Below the pieces are notes generated by a model. It had not been told where the DNA came from, did no database searches, and saw nothing but the letters and a program-made list of their open reading frames with translations. DNA of 64,000 nucleotides from Ascidiaceihabitans sp023955215. Lineage in GTDB: Bacteria > Pseudomonadota > Alphaproteobacteria > Rhodobacterales > Rhodobacteraceae. Positions 27,172-35,429 of this stretch are shown one piece after another. Both the position numbers and the translations under genes were made by a program. How positions within the stretch are numbered: the stretch's first letter is position 1; each line of letters begins with the position of its first letter. The stretch lies in contig CALSPX010000013.1 in the NCBI GenBank assembly GCA_943788345.1, positions 221,901 to 285,900 of the forward strand. The letters run 5' to 3'.

Positions 27172-27500
27172 GCTTCGCTGTCTGAATTGGGCAGAGCCTC
27201 GACCAATGTTTCATAAGATTGTCCCGATGCGATTAAACAGGTCAATCCGTCTGCGCGGGTCATTGTGATGGTCCAAGTCCCTGTGCTGGGGGACGCGTAA
27301 ACTTCGATTAGGGAATTGTTGGCACCTAGACCAATTGATTGGCGTGTTTCACCATAGTTTGATGTCAGGCGTTCGACCACTTGGGGCCGTGGTCCGCAGT
27401 TGCGCACCTGTTGGGCGGCTGCATTTGCTGTTGTTGCGATTAAAAGGCCCGTCGCCATCATGAGGGCTGACATGTGCAACATTTTCATTTCGCGGTTCAT
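27168..27500 (-). CDS. Small exported hypothetical protein
   Basis: 110 residues with a signal peptide (MLHMSALMMATGLLIATTANA) and a mature part of about 80 residues with two Cys (NCGPRPQ and LTCLIASGQ) that could form a disulfide in the periplasm. I recognise the pattern CGPRPQVVERL...YGETRQSIGL as recurrent in roseobacter genomes, but no function is known. Three in-frame Met codons compete for the start; the outermost is used. The last four bases overlap the stop of the convergent TauE gene. Confidence 0.65.
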   Translation of the reverse strand: MNREMKMLHMSALMMATGLLIATTANAAAQQVRNCGPRPQVVERLTSNYGETRQSIGLGANNSLIEVYASPSTGTWTITMTRADGLTCLIASGQSYETLVEALPNSDSEA

Positions 27501-27735
27501 TTAATTTACCTTCTCGCAGAGGTGCTGGCTACGTGAGTTGGGCAGCCAATAAGATTTGAGTGGATAATTTTTGTTGCGTTGAAATTGCACGTAAAACGCT
27601 GAATCATTGGTTAACTAGACGTTCGATAGGTCAAATTGTGGTTCGGTTTTTGGACTAGATGAGAATTCACCTTGAATGTTTCGTGCGAAAATGGCCTTAT
27701 GTGTGCAACTTTATGACTCAATGAGGGATTTCAAA

Positions 27736-28590
27736 ATGTCCGCCTCACGCCCATTGCGATCCGTATTATATATCCCAGCATCCAAGCCGCGCGCGCTTGA
27801 TAAGGCGCGTGGATTGGCGGTGGATGCGATCATCTTTGATCTGGAAGACGCGGTATCTGTTGATGAAAAGATCGCATCGAGGTCCACATTGGCCGAGGCG
27901 TTGAATGCAGGTGGTTACGGCGCACGGATGAAGATTGTCCGCATCAATGCATTTGACACGCCTTGGGGGTTTGATGATGCAAAGGCCACCGTTTCGATGG
28001 GCGCGGATGCGATTTTGTTGCCAAAGGTAAGCGCCTTGGCGGACTTGGATGCATTGGCGCAAATAACGGGTGACATTCCACTTTGGGCTATGATGGAAAC
28101 GCCGGTGGGGATGTTGAATGCGGCTGCCATTGCTAGCCATCCAAAGCTGCAAGGCATGGTGATGGGCACCAATGATTTAGCCAAAGACTTGCAAATCCGA
28201 CACCGCACAGATCGTCTGCCGCTTCAGACCAGCTTGGGTTTGTGCCTGTTGGCTGCAAAGGCGCATGGGCTGGTGATTGTTGATGGTGTGTATAATGCCT
28301 TCAAGGATGATGAGGGGCTGAAAGTCGAATGCGAACAGGGCCGTGATATGGGCTTTGACGGCAAAACCTTGATCCATCCCGCACAGGTCGACGTCACCAA
28401 TGCTGCATTTTCACCAACGAAAGAAGAGGTGGAATTGGCCCAACGCCAGATCGATGCGTTCCAAGCGGCAGAGGCCGCAGGGCAGGGCGTTGCTGTGGTC
28501 GAAGGAAAAATCGTGGAAAACCTACATGTTGCAACCGCACGTGATACTCTGGCAAAGGTACATGCAATCGCAGCCCTAGCCACGGAGTAA
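27736..28590 (+). CDS. mcl2: (3S)-malyl-CoA thioesterase, CitE-like
   Basis: 284-residue CitE/HpcH-aldolase-family protein. It closely fits Mcl2 of Rhodobacter sphaeroides, which hydrolyses malyl-CoA to malate and CoA in the ethylmalonyl-CoA pathway; the condensing lyase Mcl1 is a different, longer protein. Motifs: RSVLYIPASKPRALDKA at the N-terminus, DAIIFDLEDAVSVDEK, LWAMMETPVGMLNA, MVMGTNDLAKDL, and FDGKTLIHPAQVDV. ATG 27736 has GAGGGA upstream; earlier in-frame codons are rejected. Followed 4 bp later by the NnrU gene and then mch, the same block as in Rhodobacter. Confidence 0.85.
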   Translation: MSASRPLRSVLYIPASKPRALDKARGLAVDAIIFDLEDAVSVDEKIASRSTLAEALNAGGYGARMKIVRINAFDTPWGFDDAKATVSMGADAILLPKVSALADLDALAQITGDIPLWAMMETPVGMLNAAAIASHPKLQGMVMGTNDLAKDLQIRHRTDRLPLQTSLGLCLLAAKAHGLVIVDGVYNAFKDDEGLKVECEQGRDMGFDGKTLIHPAQVDVTNAAFSPTKEEVELAQRQIDAFQAAEAAGQGVAVVEGKIVENLHVATARDTLAKVHAIAALATE

Positions 28591-28594
28591 CACA

Positions 28595-29140
28595 ATGCTA
28601 CTAATCATTCTCGGTCTGATCTTATGGACAGGTGCACATTACTGGAAACGTCTGGCACCTGATCACCGCGCCAAGTTGGGCGATAAGGGCAAGGGGATCG
28701 TTGCGGGCGCAAGCGTGCTGGCGATTGTCTTAATGATCATCGGATACCGCAGCGCTGATTTCATCGCTGTTTGGAACCCACCAAGCGCATTGCAGCACAT
28801 CACTCACGTGCTGATGCTGGCCGCGTTCTTCGTGTTCGGTATGTCGGCAACAACGGGACGTTTGCGCGGATACTTGCGTCACCCGATGCTGATCTCAATC
28901 AAAATTTGGGCTATCGCACACCTTTTGGTAAACGGTGACTTGGCCGCGATCATCCTGTTTGGTGGTATGCTCGCTTGGGCTGTTGGTTCAGTCATTTTGA
29001 TCAACAAAGCAGAGCCAAATTGGGTCCGTCCAGAACCCGGTAACAAGTCAAAAGACATCCTGCTGGTGGTCATCACCTTTGTCACTTTCACCATCGCTGT
29101 CGCCATTCACATCGCGCTGGGCGTCAATCCATTCGGGTAA
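28595..29140 (+). CDS. NnrU family membrane protein
   Basis: 181-residue integral membrane protein with five or six helices and the NnrU-type sequence (SALQHITHVLMLAAF, RGYLRHPMLISIKIWAIAHLLVNGD). NnrU was named near nitrite/nitric-oxide reductase genes, but the family is broader and its activity is unsettled. Here it is 4 bp after mcl2 and 9 bp before DUF1737, with GGAG upstream, so it belongs to the mcl2-mch unit rather than to denitrification genes, of which none are present. Confidence 0.82.
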   Translation: MLLIILGLILWTGAHYWKRLAPDHRAKLGDKGKGIVAGASVLAIVLMIIGYRSADFIAVWNPPSALQHITHVLMLAAFFVFGMSATTGRLRGYLRHPMLISIKIWAIAHLLVNGDLAAIILFGGMLAWAVGSVILINKAEPNWVRPEPGNKSKDILLVVITFVTFTIAVAIHIALGVNPFG

Positions 29141-29149
29141 GGAAAAGTC

Positions 29150-29353
29150 ATGAAACTATATCGTTTTCTGTCTGAAGAAGACACCGCAGCCTTTTGCCAC
29201 AAGGTAACGGATGCCATGAATAAGGGGTGGGAACTATACGGCTCTCCGACCCAAACATGGGACCACGCAGCAGGCATCATGCGGTGCGGTCAATCCGTGG
29301 TGAAAGAAGTTGAAGGCACATACACGCCCGAAACCAAACTGGGTCAACACTAA
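29150..29353 (+). CDS. DUF1737 small protein
   Basis: 67 residues, soluble, starting MKLYRFLSEEDTAAFCHKV and containing GWELYGSPTQTWD, the conserved DUF1737 pattern. Function unknown. AAGGA precedes the start, and its TAA overlaps the ATG of mch (TAATG), so translation is coupled to the hydratase. Confidence 0.82.
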   Translation: MKLYRFLSEEDTAAFCHKVTDAMNKGWELYGSPTQTWDHAAGIMRCGQSVVKEVEGTYTPETKLGQH

Positions 29354-30384
29354 TGGTTAAGACGAATACAGGGCGCTTTTTTGAGGATTACGCGGTTGGT
29401 CAAGTGATTGATCATGCGGTTCCTCGGACGGTGAAGATGGGGGAACGGGCGCTTTACCACATGCTCTATCCTGCGCGGCATGCCCTGTATTCGTCTGACC
29501 AATTCGCCCAAGATTGCGGGCTACCGTTTAGCCCACTGGATGACATGATCGCGTTTCACATCGTCTTTGGCAAAACCGTCCCTGATGTTTCGCTCAACGC
29601 GGTTGCGAACCTTGGCTATGCGCAAGGGCGCTGGCTGTTGCCGGTTTGGCCGGGGGATACCCTCCGCGCGCGATCTGAAGTGATCGGTGTCAAACAAAAT
29701 TCAAACGGCAAGACAGGCGTTGTTTATGTGCGCACGACTGGGCTGAACCAACATGATGAAACGGTGTTGGAATACATGCGTTGGGTCATGGTGTGCAAAA
29801 AGGATTTGGATGCACCTGCACCCGTGACCGTTGTACCAGATTTACCCAAGGCGCTAACCGCTGACCAATTGGTGATCCCCAAAGGCCTTGATTTCACGAA
29901 TTATGATTTCACTTTGGCTGGGGAACCGCATCGTTGGGGTGACTATGAAATCGGCGAAAAGATTGACCACGTTGATGGCGTCACCGTGGAAGAAGCCGAA
30001 CACATGATGGCCACGCGGCTTTGGCAAAACACGGCCAAGGTCCATTTTGACACCTCTGCACGCCCAGATGGGTCACGCCTAATTTATGGCGGCCATGTTA
30101 TTTCGATGGCGCGTGCGCTGTCTTTTAACGGCCTTGCGAACGCACAAATTGTGGCGGGGCTGAATAGCGGAGCACATGCAAATCCATGTTTGGCTGGCGA
30201 TACAATTCGGGCATGGTCCGAGGTTCTGGATAAAGCGCAAACAGACGCACCTGGTGTTGGCGCGTTGCGATTGCGCCTCGTGGCAACGAAAGGCGGCAAG
30301 CCATTTGATTTGCGCGCTGATGATGGTAAATACCTGCCGGAGGTTCTTTTAGACCTCGATTATTGGGTGTTGATCCCGCTTTAA
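29353..30384 (+). CDS. mch: Mesaconyl-CoA hydratase
   Basis: Hydrates mesaconyl-CoA to beta-methylmalyl-CoA in the ethylmalonyl-CoA pathway. 343 residues made of two MaoC-like hotdog domains (about 10-150 and 185-335). It starts TGRFFEDYAVGQVIDHAVPRT and the second domain has RWGDYEIGEKIDHVDGVTVEEAEHMM and YGGHVISMARALSFNGLANAQ. Length and position between mcl2 and sdh match Mch of Rhodobacter sphaeroides. Coupled to DUF1737 by a one-base overlap. Confidence 0.9.
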   Translation: MVKTNTGRFFEDYAVGQVIDHAVPRTVKMGERALYHMLYPARHALYSSDQFAQDCGLPFSPLDDMIAFHIVFGKTVPDVSLNAVANLGYAQGRWLLPVWPGDTLRARSEVIGVKQNSNGKTGVVYVRTTGLNQHDETVLEYMRWVMVCKKDLDAPAPVTVVPDLPKALTADQLVIPKGLDFTNYDFTLAGEPHRWGDYEIGEKIDHVDGVTVEEAEHMMATRLWQNTAKVHFDTSARPDGSRLIYGGHVISMARALSFNGLANAQIVAGLNSGAHANPCLAGDTIRAWSEVLDKAQTDAPGVGALRLRLVATKGGKPFDLRADDGKYLPEVLLDLDYWVLIPL

Positions 30385-30431
30385 TTCAGGAAATTCCCGC
30401 TCTTAGTTGGCGTGGAAAACAGGTCATTTTG

Positions 30432-31193
30432 ATGAAGAAACTTTTGGCCGGCGTTGCCGTCGTAACCGTTGCGTTAATTGGGGTCGAAAAGTACTTTACT
30501 GGCCCATCCACGCCAGTGTTCGATTATTCCGGTGAACCCAACTCAGATCAATTTGTAAACGATAACTTGCTTGCGACCCTCTATCAAGAGATGGGCCATG
30601 CCATGATCGATCAGCTTGAGCTGCCGCTTTTGGGACAAGAAGAAGATGCGGCAGACGTCGCCTCTGTGTTTTTGATCGATGCGCTGTATGAAGAAGAAGC
30701 CGCGATCGAGATCACATATGCTGCGGCCGACATGTTTTTAGCGTTGGCTAAAGAGACCGGCGAACCTTATTGGGCAAGTACCCATGGGCCAGATTTGCAA
30801 CGCTATTACAACTTGGCGTGCTTGTTTGCGGGTGCCGATATGGACGCTCGTGCGCACATAGGCGAAGATCTGGGTGTTCCCGAAGATCGCATGTCTTGGT
30901 GTGAAGCTGAATTCGACGCGGCCAAAGCCAGTTGGGGTGCTGCGTTTGAGGGACTTGCTAAAAACGCGCCTGCTCAAAGCATTGCCTATGACGGGGGGAC
31001 AGAAACGCTGACTGAAAAATTGATCATGGAAGAAATCGGGTCTTTGAACGAAGATTTTGCCTTTCCAAATAAGCTGACTGTTGCCGTTGAAGAGTGTGGT
31101 GAACCTAACGCGTTTTACAATCCCGACGAGGTACGCGTTGTCATGTGCACAGAAAATGCGGAATGGTTGCGTTATCTGCCGCTTCCAGAGTGA
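30432..31193 (+). CDS. DUF4344 putative metallopeptidase with altered HExxH
   Basis: 253-residue exported protein (signal anchor MKKLLAGVAVVTVALIGV) of the DUF4344 family, predicted zinc metallopeptidases. The family motif HE-GH-A normally supplies the zinc ligands. Here the sequence is LYQEMGHAMID, so the first His is Gln (codon CAA, 30585-30587) while Glu and the second His remain. The downstream GQEEDAADVASVFLID and YYNLACLFAGAD are intact. Activity may therefore be lost or changed. ATG 30432 is chosen because it begins the signal sequence; an upstream in-frame ATG at 30363 overlaps mch. Confidence 0.75.
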   Translation: MKKLLAGVAVVTVALIGVEKYFTGPSTPVFDYSGEPNSDQFVNDNLLATLYQEMGHAMIDQLELPLLGQEEDAADVASVFLIDALYEEEAAIEITYAAADMFLALAKETGEPYWASTHGPDLQRYYNLACLFAGADMDARAHIGEDLGVPEDRMSWCEAEFDAAKASWGAAFEGLAKNAPAQSIAYDGGTETLTEKLIMEEIGSLNEDFAFPNKLTVAVEECGEPNAFYNPDEVRVVMCTENAEWLRYLPLPE

Positions 31194-31242
31194 TGCGGTT
31201 TTTTTTGAGTGGCTAGCAGGTTGGAAAGTGCCCTTGCTTAAA

Positions 31243-31273
31243 TGTGATCACAGCACTGCGAGCTGTGATCACA
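31243..31273. promoter_or_regulatory. Twin TGTGATCACA operators upstream of sdhC
   Basis: Palindromes TGTGATCACA at 31243-31252 and 31264-31273, 21 bp start to start, 127-157 bp before the sdhC start. Same element and spacing as the pair upstream of sucC. The intervening and flanking bases differ (GCACTGCGAGC here, CTTGCAAATCG there), so the conservation is specific to the palindromes. Confidence 0.75.
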
Positions 31274-31399
31274 AAATACTCAAAAGATGAAGATAAGTGC
31301 AAAAGATGCGTTTTACGCTTCGGAAAATTAACCTCTGCCTAGGTGACACCAGCGTAAAAAGCGCTAAAACATGGTAGAGACTGAAAAAGGACATCAACA

Positions 31400-31783
31400 A
31401 TGGCCGACGTGAACCGGGGCAATCGCCCACTCTCACCCCACCTGACTATCTACCGCCCACAGCTTACATCCATGACGTCCATCTTGACGCGGATTACTGG
31501 TAACGCGATGCTGATTTCTGCATTGCTGATTGTCTGGTGGTTCTTGGCAGCGGCAACTTCGCCCGAAGCTTACGCTGTAGCGAACGGATTTCTAACCAGC
31601 TGGTTTGGTGATCTTGTCATGACCTTCTCGGTTTTGGGTCTTTGGTATCACACGCTTGCAGGTGTACGTCACCTGATTTGGGACAACGGCATCGGCCTTG
31701 ATATCCCAACAGCTGAAAAAATGGGTTGGGCTGTGATCATCGGATCAGTTGTCCTGACCATCATCACAATCATTTTGGTCTGA
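31400..31783 (+). CDS. sdhC: Succinate dehydrogenase cytochrome b556 subunit
   Basis: Membrane anchor of complex II, 127 residues, three helices. The N-terminus NRGNRPLSPHLTIYRPQ and the heme-ligand segment WYHTLAGVRHLIWD (His near residue 85) are typical SdhC motifs. First gene of sdhCDAB; the control region with twin palindromes is upstream. Confidence 0.95.
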   Translation: MADVNRGNRPLSPHLTIYRPQLTSMTSILTRITGNAMLISALLIVWWFLAAATSPEAYAVANGFLTSWFGDLVMTFSVLGLWYHTLAGVRHLIWDNGIGLDIPTAEKMGWAVIIGSVVLTIITIILV

Positions 31784-31793
31784 GGGGAATACA

Positions 31794-32165
31794 ATGTCTT
31801 ATTTGACCGACCGTAAACGCGCCACTGGAATGGGTTCTGCCAAAACAGGCACAGAACACTTCTGGCTTATGAAAGTCAGTTCTGTAGCTTTGCTTTTGTT
31901 GATCCCGTTGTTTGTTTTCACATTCGGGCCAATGCTTGGCGAAACACATGAAAACGTGCTTGCCTACTTTGCCCGTCCGTTCCCAGCGATTGTGGCGGCT
32001 CTGACAATTGGCGTTACCTTCATGCACTTTAAGAATGGCGCACAGACCATGATTGAAGACTACGTGCATGGGACCTCCCAAAAAGTGGCGATCATTTTCG
32101 TGATCTGCCTTTCTTATGCTGCAGCTGCGACGGGCCTTTTTGCCATCGCACGCATCGCGCTTTAA
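31794..32165 (+). CDS. sdhD: Succinate dehydrogenase membrane anchor subunit
   Basis: 123 residues, three helices; starts with RKRATGMGSAKTGTEHFWLMKVSSV and has THENVLAYFARPFPAIVAAL with MHFKNGAQTMIEDYVHG, the SdhD heme/quinone-side region. Lies 10 bp after sdhC and 21 bp before sdhA. Confidence 0.93.
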   Translation: MSYLTDRKRATGMGSAKTGTEHFWLMKVSSVALLLLIPLFVFTFGPMLGETHENVLAYFARPFPAIVAALTIGVTFMHFKNGAQTMIEDYVHGTSQKVAIIFVICLSYAAAATGLFAIARIAL

Positions 32166-32186
32166 TCGTTTAAGGGAGACCTGAAA

Positions 32187-33995
32187 ATGGCTGCTTATGA
32201 ATATGAAACCCACGAATATGACGTGGTTGTTGTCGGTGCCGGAGGCGCAGGTTTGCGCGCGACACTGGGTATGGCAGAACAAGGTTTGCGCACCGCTTGC
32301 GTAACCAAAGTTTTCCCAACACGTTCTCACACTGTTGCGGCCCAAGGTGGCATCGCGGCCTCCCTATCCAACATGGGCCCGGACAACTGGCAGTGGCACA
32401 TGTATGACACCGTCAAAGGTTCTGACTGGTTGGGCGATACCGATGCGATGGAATACCTTGCACGCGAAGCCCCGAAGGCGGTTTATGAGCTAGAGCACTA
32501 CGGTGTTCCGTTCTCCCGCACCGAAGAAGGCAAGATCTACCAGCGTCCATTCGGTGGTCACACCACTGAATTTGGCGAAGGCCCAGCAGTGCAGCGCACA
32601 TGCGCCGCTGCTGACCGTACAGGCCACGCCATTTTGCACACGCTTTATGGTCAGTCCCTAAAGAACAACGCGGAATTCTACATCGAGTACTTCGCGATTG
32701 ACTTGATCATGTCCGAAGACGGCACCTGCCAAGGCGTTTTGTGCTGGAAGCTAGATGACGGTACGATGCACCTGTTCTCAGCTAAAATGGTTGTTCTGGC
32801 GACAGGCGGCTATGGCCGCGCTTATTTCTCAGCCACATCTGCCCACACCTGCACAGGTGACGGCGGCGGTATGGTGGCGCGCGCTGGCTTGCCACTCCAA
32901 GACATGGAATTCGTTCAGTTCCACCCAACCGGTATCTACGGCGCAGGCTGCTTGATCACCGAGGGGGCACGCGGCGAAGGCGGTTACCTTACCAACTCTG
33001 AAGGCGAGCGGTTCATGGAACGTTATGCGCCCCAGTATAAGGACCTCGCACCGCGCGATTACGTATCGCGCTGTATGACTATGGAAATCCGCGAAGGTCG
33101 CGGCGTTGGGGCCAATGGGGATCACATCCACCTGAACCTCAACCACCTGCCAAAAGAAACGCTGGATCTGCGCCTACCGGGCATTTCAGAGTCCGCCCGC
33201 GTCTTTGCAGGCGTTGACCTGACCAAAGAACCGATCCCAGTTCTGCCAACCGTGCACTATAACATGGGCGGCATTCCAACGAACTATTGGGGTGAAGTTC
33301 TGAACCCAACTGCTGAAACACCAGACGCGGTGTCCCCGGGCCTTATGGCTGTGGGCGAAGCAGGGTGTGCCTCAGTACACGGGGCGAACCGTCTTGGGTC
33401 CAACTCACTCATCGACTTGGTTGTGTTTGGTCGCGCCGCTGCGATCCGAGCAGGCAAAATCATTGATCCAGATAGCCCAGTGCCAACGCCGAACCAAAAG
33501 TCTGTTGATGCTGCGTTTGAACGTTTTGATGCAACGCGCCACGCCAAGGGATCTATCCCAACGGCTGAACTGCGCCTTGAGATGCAACAGACCATGCAAA
33601 AAGACGCCGCCGTGTTCCGCGCAAGCGACACATTGGCTGAGGGCAAGGCGAAGATGGATGAAGTTGCGGCCAAATGGTCCGACATCGGCGTCACCGACCG
33701 CTCATTGGTTTGGAACAGCGACCTGATGGAAACGCTTGAATTGGCCAACTTGTTGCCAAATGCTGTGGCCACAATCACCGGTGCTGAAGCACGTCAAGAA
33801 AGCCGCGGGGCTCACGCCCACGAGGACTTCCCTGATCGTGACGACAAGAAATGGCGCGTCCACTCCCTTGCGACCTTCAACGACAAGAACGAGGCGACAC
33901 TCAGCTACCGCGGTGTGCACCTTAATCCGTTGACGACGGAAGACGAGGGCGGCATCGACCTTAAGCGGATCGCACCAAAAGTGCGTAACTTCTGA
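32187..33995 (+). CDS. sdhA: Succinate dehydrogenase flavoprotein subunit
   Basis: Catalytic subunit of complex II oxidising succinate to fumarate. 602 residues; FAD motif VVVGAGGAGLRATLGMAEQG, the histidine for covalent FAD in RSHTVAAQGG, active-site TEGARGEGGYL, and LTKEPIPVLPTVHYNMGGIP. Good GGGAG ribosome site. Its stop overlaps the start of a small gene (TGATG) inserted before sdhB. Confidence 0.97.
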   Translation: MAAYEYETHEYDVVVVGAGGAGLRATLGMAEQGLRTACVTKVFPTRSHTVAAQGGIAASLSNMGPDNWQWHMYDTVKGSDWLGDTDAMEYLAREAPKAVYELEHYGVPFSRTEEGKIYQRPFGGHTTEFGEGPAVQRTCAAADRTGHAILHTLYGQSLKNNAEFYIEYFAIDLIMSEDGTCQGVLCWKLDDGTMHLFSAKMVVLATGGYGRAYFSATSAHTCTGDGGGMVARAGLPLQDMEFVQFHPTGIYGAGCLITEGARGEGGYLTNSEGERFMERYAPQYKDLAPRDYVSRCMTMEIREGRGVGANGDHIHLNLNHLPKETLDLRLPGISESARVFAGVDLTKEPIPVLPTVHYNMGGIPTNYWGEVLNPTAETPDAVSPGLMAVGEAGCASVHGANRLGSNSLIDLVVFGRAAAIRAGKIIDPDSPVPTPNQKSVDAAFERFDATRHAKGSIPTAELRLEMQQTMQKDAAVFRASDTLAEGKAKMDEVAAKWSDIGVTDRSLVWNSDLMETLELANLLPNAVATITGAEARQESRGAHAHEDFPDRDDKKWRVHSLATFNDKNEATLSYRGVHLNPLTTEDEGGIDLKRIAPKVRNF

Positions 33996-34333
33996 TGGGT
34001 ATGCGTATCACATGTGCAGCGTTTGGTTTTGTTGCGGCCCTTGCGGGCTGTACTGAAGCCACCAAAGCGGTTGACGAAGTCGCCCGTCGTAGCGCCAAAG
34101 CGGCTGTAGCGGAAACGCTTGCAACCCGCTTTCCGCTGGTGCCAAAAGCTGTGGTAACACCCTTCACAGACTGCATCATCGACAATGCATCAGGCATCGA
34201 AATTGGCCAATTCGCCAAAGCGGCCGTTGTTGGTGCCGACGACACAACAGTGGCCTTGATCAGTGACATTTTGGGCCGCCCTGCAACGCAACAATGTGCA
34301 GGCAAAGCCAGCCTTGCGGCCTTGGCCGGATAA
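33995..34333 (+). CDS. Small lipoprotein-like gene between sdhA and sdhB
   Basis: 112 residues starting MGMRITCAAFGFVAALAGC: a signal peptide with an LAGC lipobox, so probably a periplasm-facing lipoprotein. The mature part has an amphipathic Ala-rich helix (RRSAKAAVAETLATRFP) and two Cys (FTDCIID, TQQCAGK). It overlaps the sdhA stop by one base and ends 12 bp before sdhB. I recall similar small genes at this place in other roseobacters, which would argue for a role with complex II, but none is established. Confidence 0.75.
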   Translation: MGMRITCAAFGFVAALAGCTEATKAVDEVARRSAKAAVAETLATRFPLVPKAVVTPFTDCIIDNASGIEIGQFAKAAVVGADDTTVALISDILGRPATQQCAGKASLAALAG

Positions 34334-34345
34334 AGGAGATACCAA

Positions 34346-35125
34346 ATGGTAGAACTAACGCTCCCGAAAAACTCGCGTATGACAACGGGCAAAACGTGGC
34401 CAAAACCTGAGGGCGCAACAAACCTGCGCAAATTCAGCATCTATCGCTGGAACCCGGATGACGGCAAAAACCCACAGCTTGATACATACTGGATCGACTT
34501 GGACGATTGCGGCCCAATGATTTTGGATGCTTTGATAAAAATCAAGAATGAAATCGACCCAACGCTGACCTTCCGCCGTTCTTGCCGCGAAGGCATCTGC
34601 GGGTCCTGTGCGATGAACATCGACGGCATCAACACGTTGGCTTGTATCTATGGTATGGACGAAGTCAAAGGCGACGTACGCGTTTATCCATTGCCGCACA
34701 TGCCTGTGGTCAAGGATTTGATCCCAGACCTCACACACTTCTACGCACAGCACGCATCAGTGATGCCGTGGTTGGAAACCAAAACCAACCGTCCTGCGAA
34801 AGAATGGCGTCAATCCATCGACGATCGCAAGAAGTTGGATGGCCTGTATGAATGCGTAATGTGCGCATGCTGCTCAACCAGCTGCCCAAGCTATTGGTGG
34901 AACGGCGATCGGTACCTAGGCCCAGCAGCCTTGTTGCACGCCTATCGTTGGATCATCGATTCACGTGATGAAGCAACAGGTGAACGTTTGGACGAACTTG
35001 AAGATCCGTTCAAATTGTACCGCTGCCACACGATCATGAACTGCGCGAAAACATGCCCTAAAGGTTTGAACCCTGCAGAAGCAATTTCGAACATCAAAAA
35101 GATGATGGTCGAACGCCGCGTCTGA
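34346..35125 (+). CDS. sdhB: Succinate dehydrogenase iron-sulfur subunit
   Basis: 259 residues carrying the three Fe-S clusters of complex II: the 2Fe-2S ligands in CREGICGSCAMN plus a later Cys, then CVMCACCSTSCP and CHTIMNCAKTCPKG for the 4Fe-4S and 3Fe-4S centres. AAAGGAG ribosome site. Last gene of the sdh operon, followed by a strong terminator. Confidence 0.97.
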   Translation: MVELTLPKNSRMTTGKTWPKPEGATNLRKFSIYRWNPDDGKNPQLDTYWIDLDDCGPMILDALIKIKNEIDPTLTFRRSCREGICGSCAMNIDGINTLACIYGMDEVKGDVRVYPLPHMPVVKDLIPDLTHFYAQHASVMPWLETKTNRPAKEWRQSIDDRKKLDGLYECVMCACCSTSCPSYWWNGDRYLGPAALLHAYRWIIDSRDEATGERLDELEDPFKLYRCHTIMNCAKTCPKGLNPAEAISNIKKMMVERRV

Positions 35126-35146
35126 TCTTAAGCTACTGCTTATCTC

Positions 35147-35180
35147 AAATGGCCTGCCCCTCTCGGGTGGGCCATTTTTA
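35147..35180 (+). terminator. sdh operon terminator
   Basis: Perfect 8-bp stem AAATGGCC (35147-35154) / GGCCATTT (35170-35177), extended by a partly paired inner part, followed by a T run. Ends the sdhCDAB transcript. Confidence 0.88.
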
Positions 35181-35206
35181 TATCTAAGGACCTTGAGGAC
35201 CCCATC

Positions 35207-35422
35207 ATGCAAATAGTCGTCTTGCTGATCGCCTTTGGCTTTGTGATGTTCTTTGCGCGGCGCAATGCGCCAACGCGCGGATGCCGATGGCGTGCAGACG
35301 CAACAGGGGATCGCGGCGCACTTCGTAAATACAATTGCGTAGCCTGCGGCGCCGAGGCCTTTACATCAACCAAAGGCCCACCCAATGATTGTAGATCAAA
35401 GCTAAAAACACCCAACTTGTGA
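35207..35422 (+). CDS. Small membrane-anchored Cys protein
   Basis: 71 residues: one N-terminal helix (MQIVVLLIAFGFVMFFA), then RGCRWRAD and YNCVACGAEAF with a final Cys near residue 62. The four Cys suggest a small metal-binding or redox knuckle on the cytoplasmic side. GAGGA lies before the ATG, and the 7-bp gap to the DUF1989 gene suggests co-transcription. Function unknown. Confidence 0.7.
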   Translation: MQIVVLLIAFGFVMFFARRNAPTRGCRWRADATGDRGALRKYNCVACGAEAFTSTKGPPNDCRSKLKTPNL

Positions 35423-35429
35423 GGCCCAA

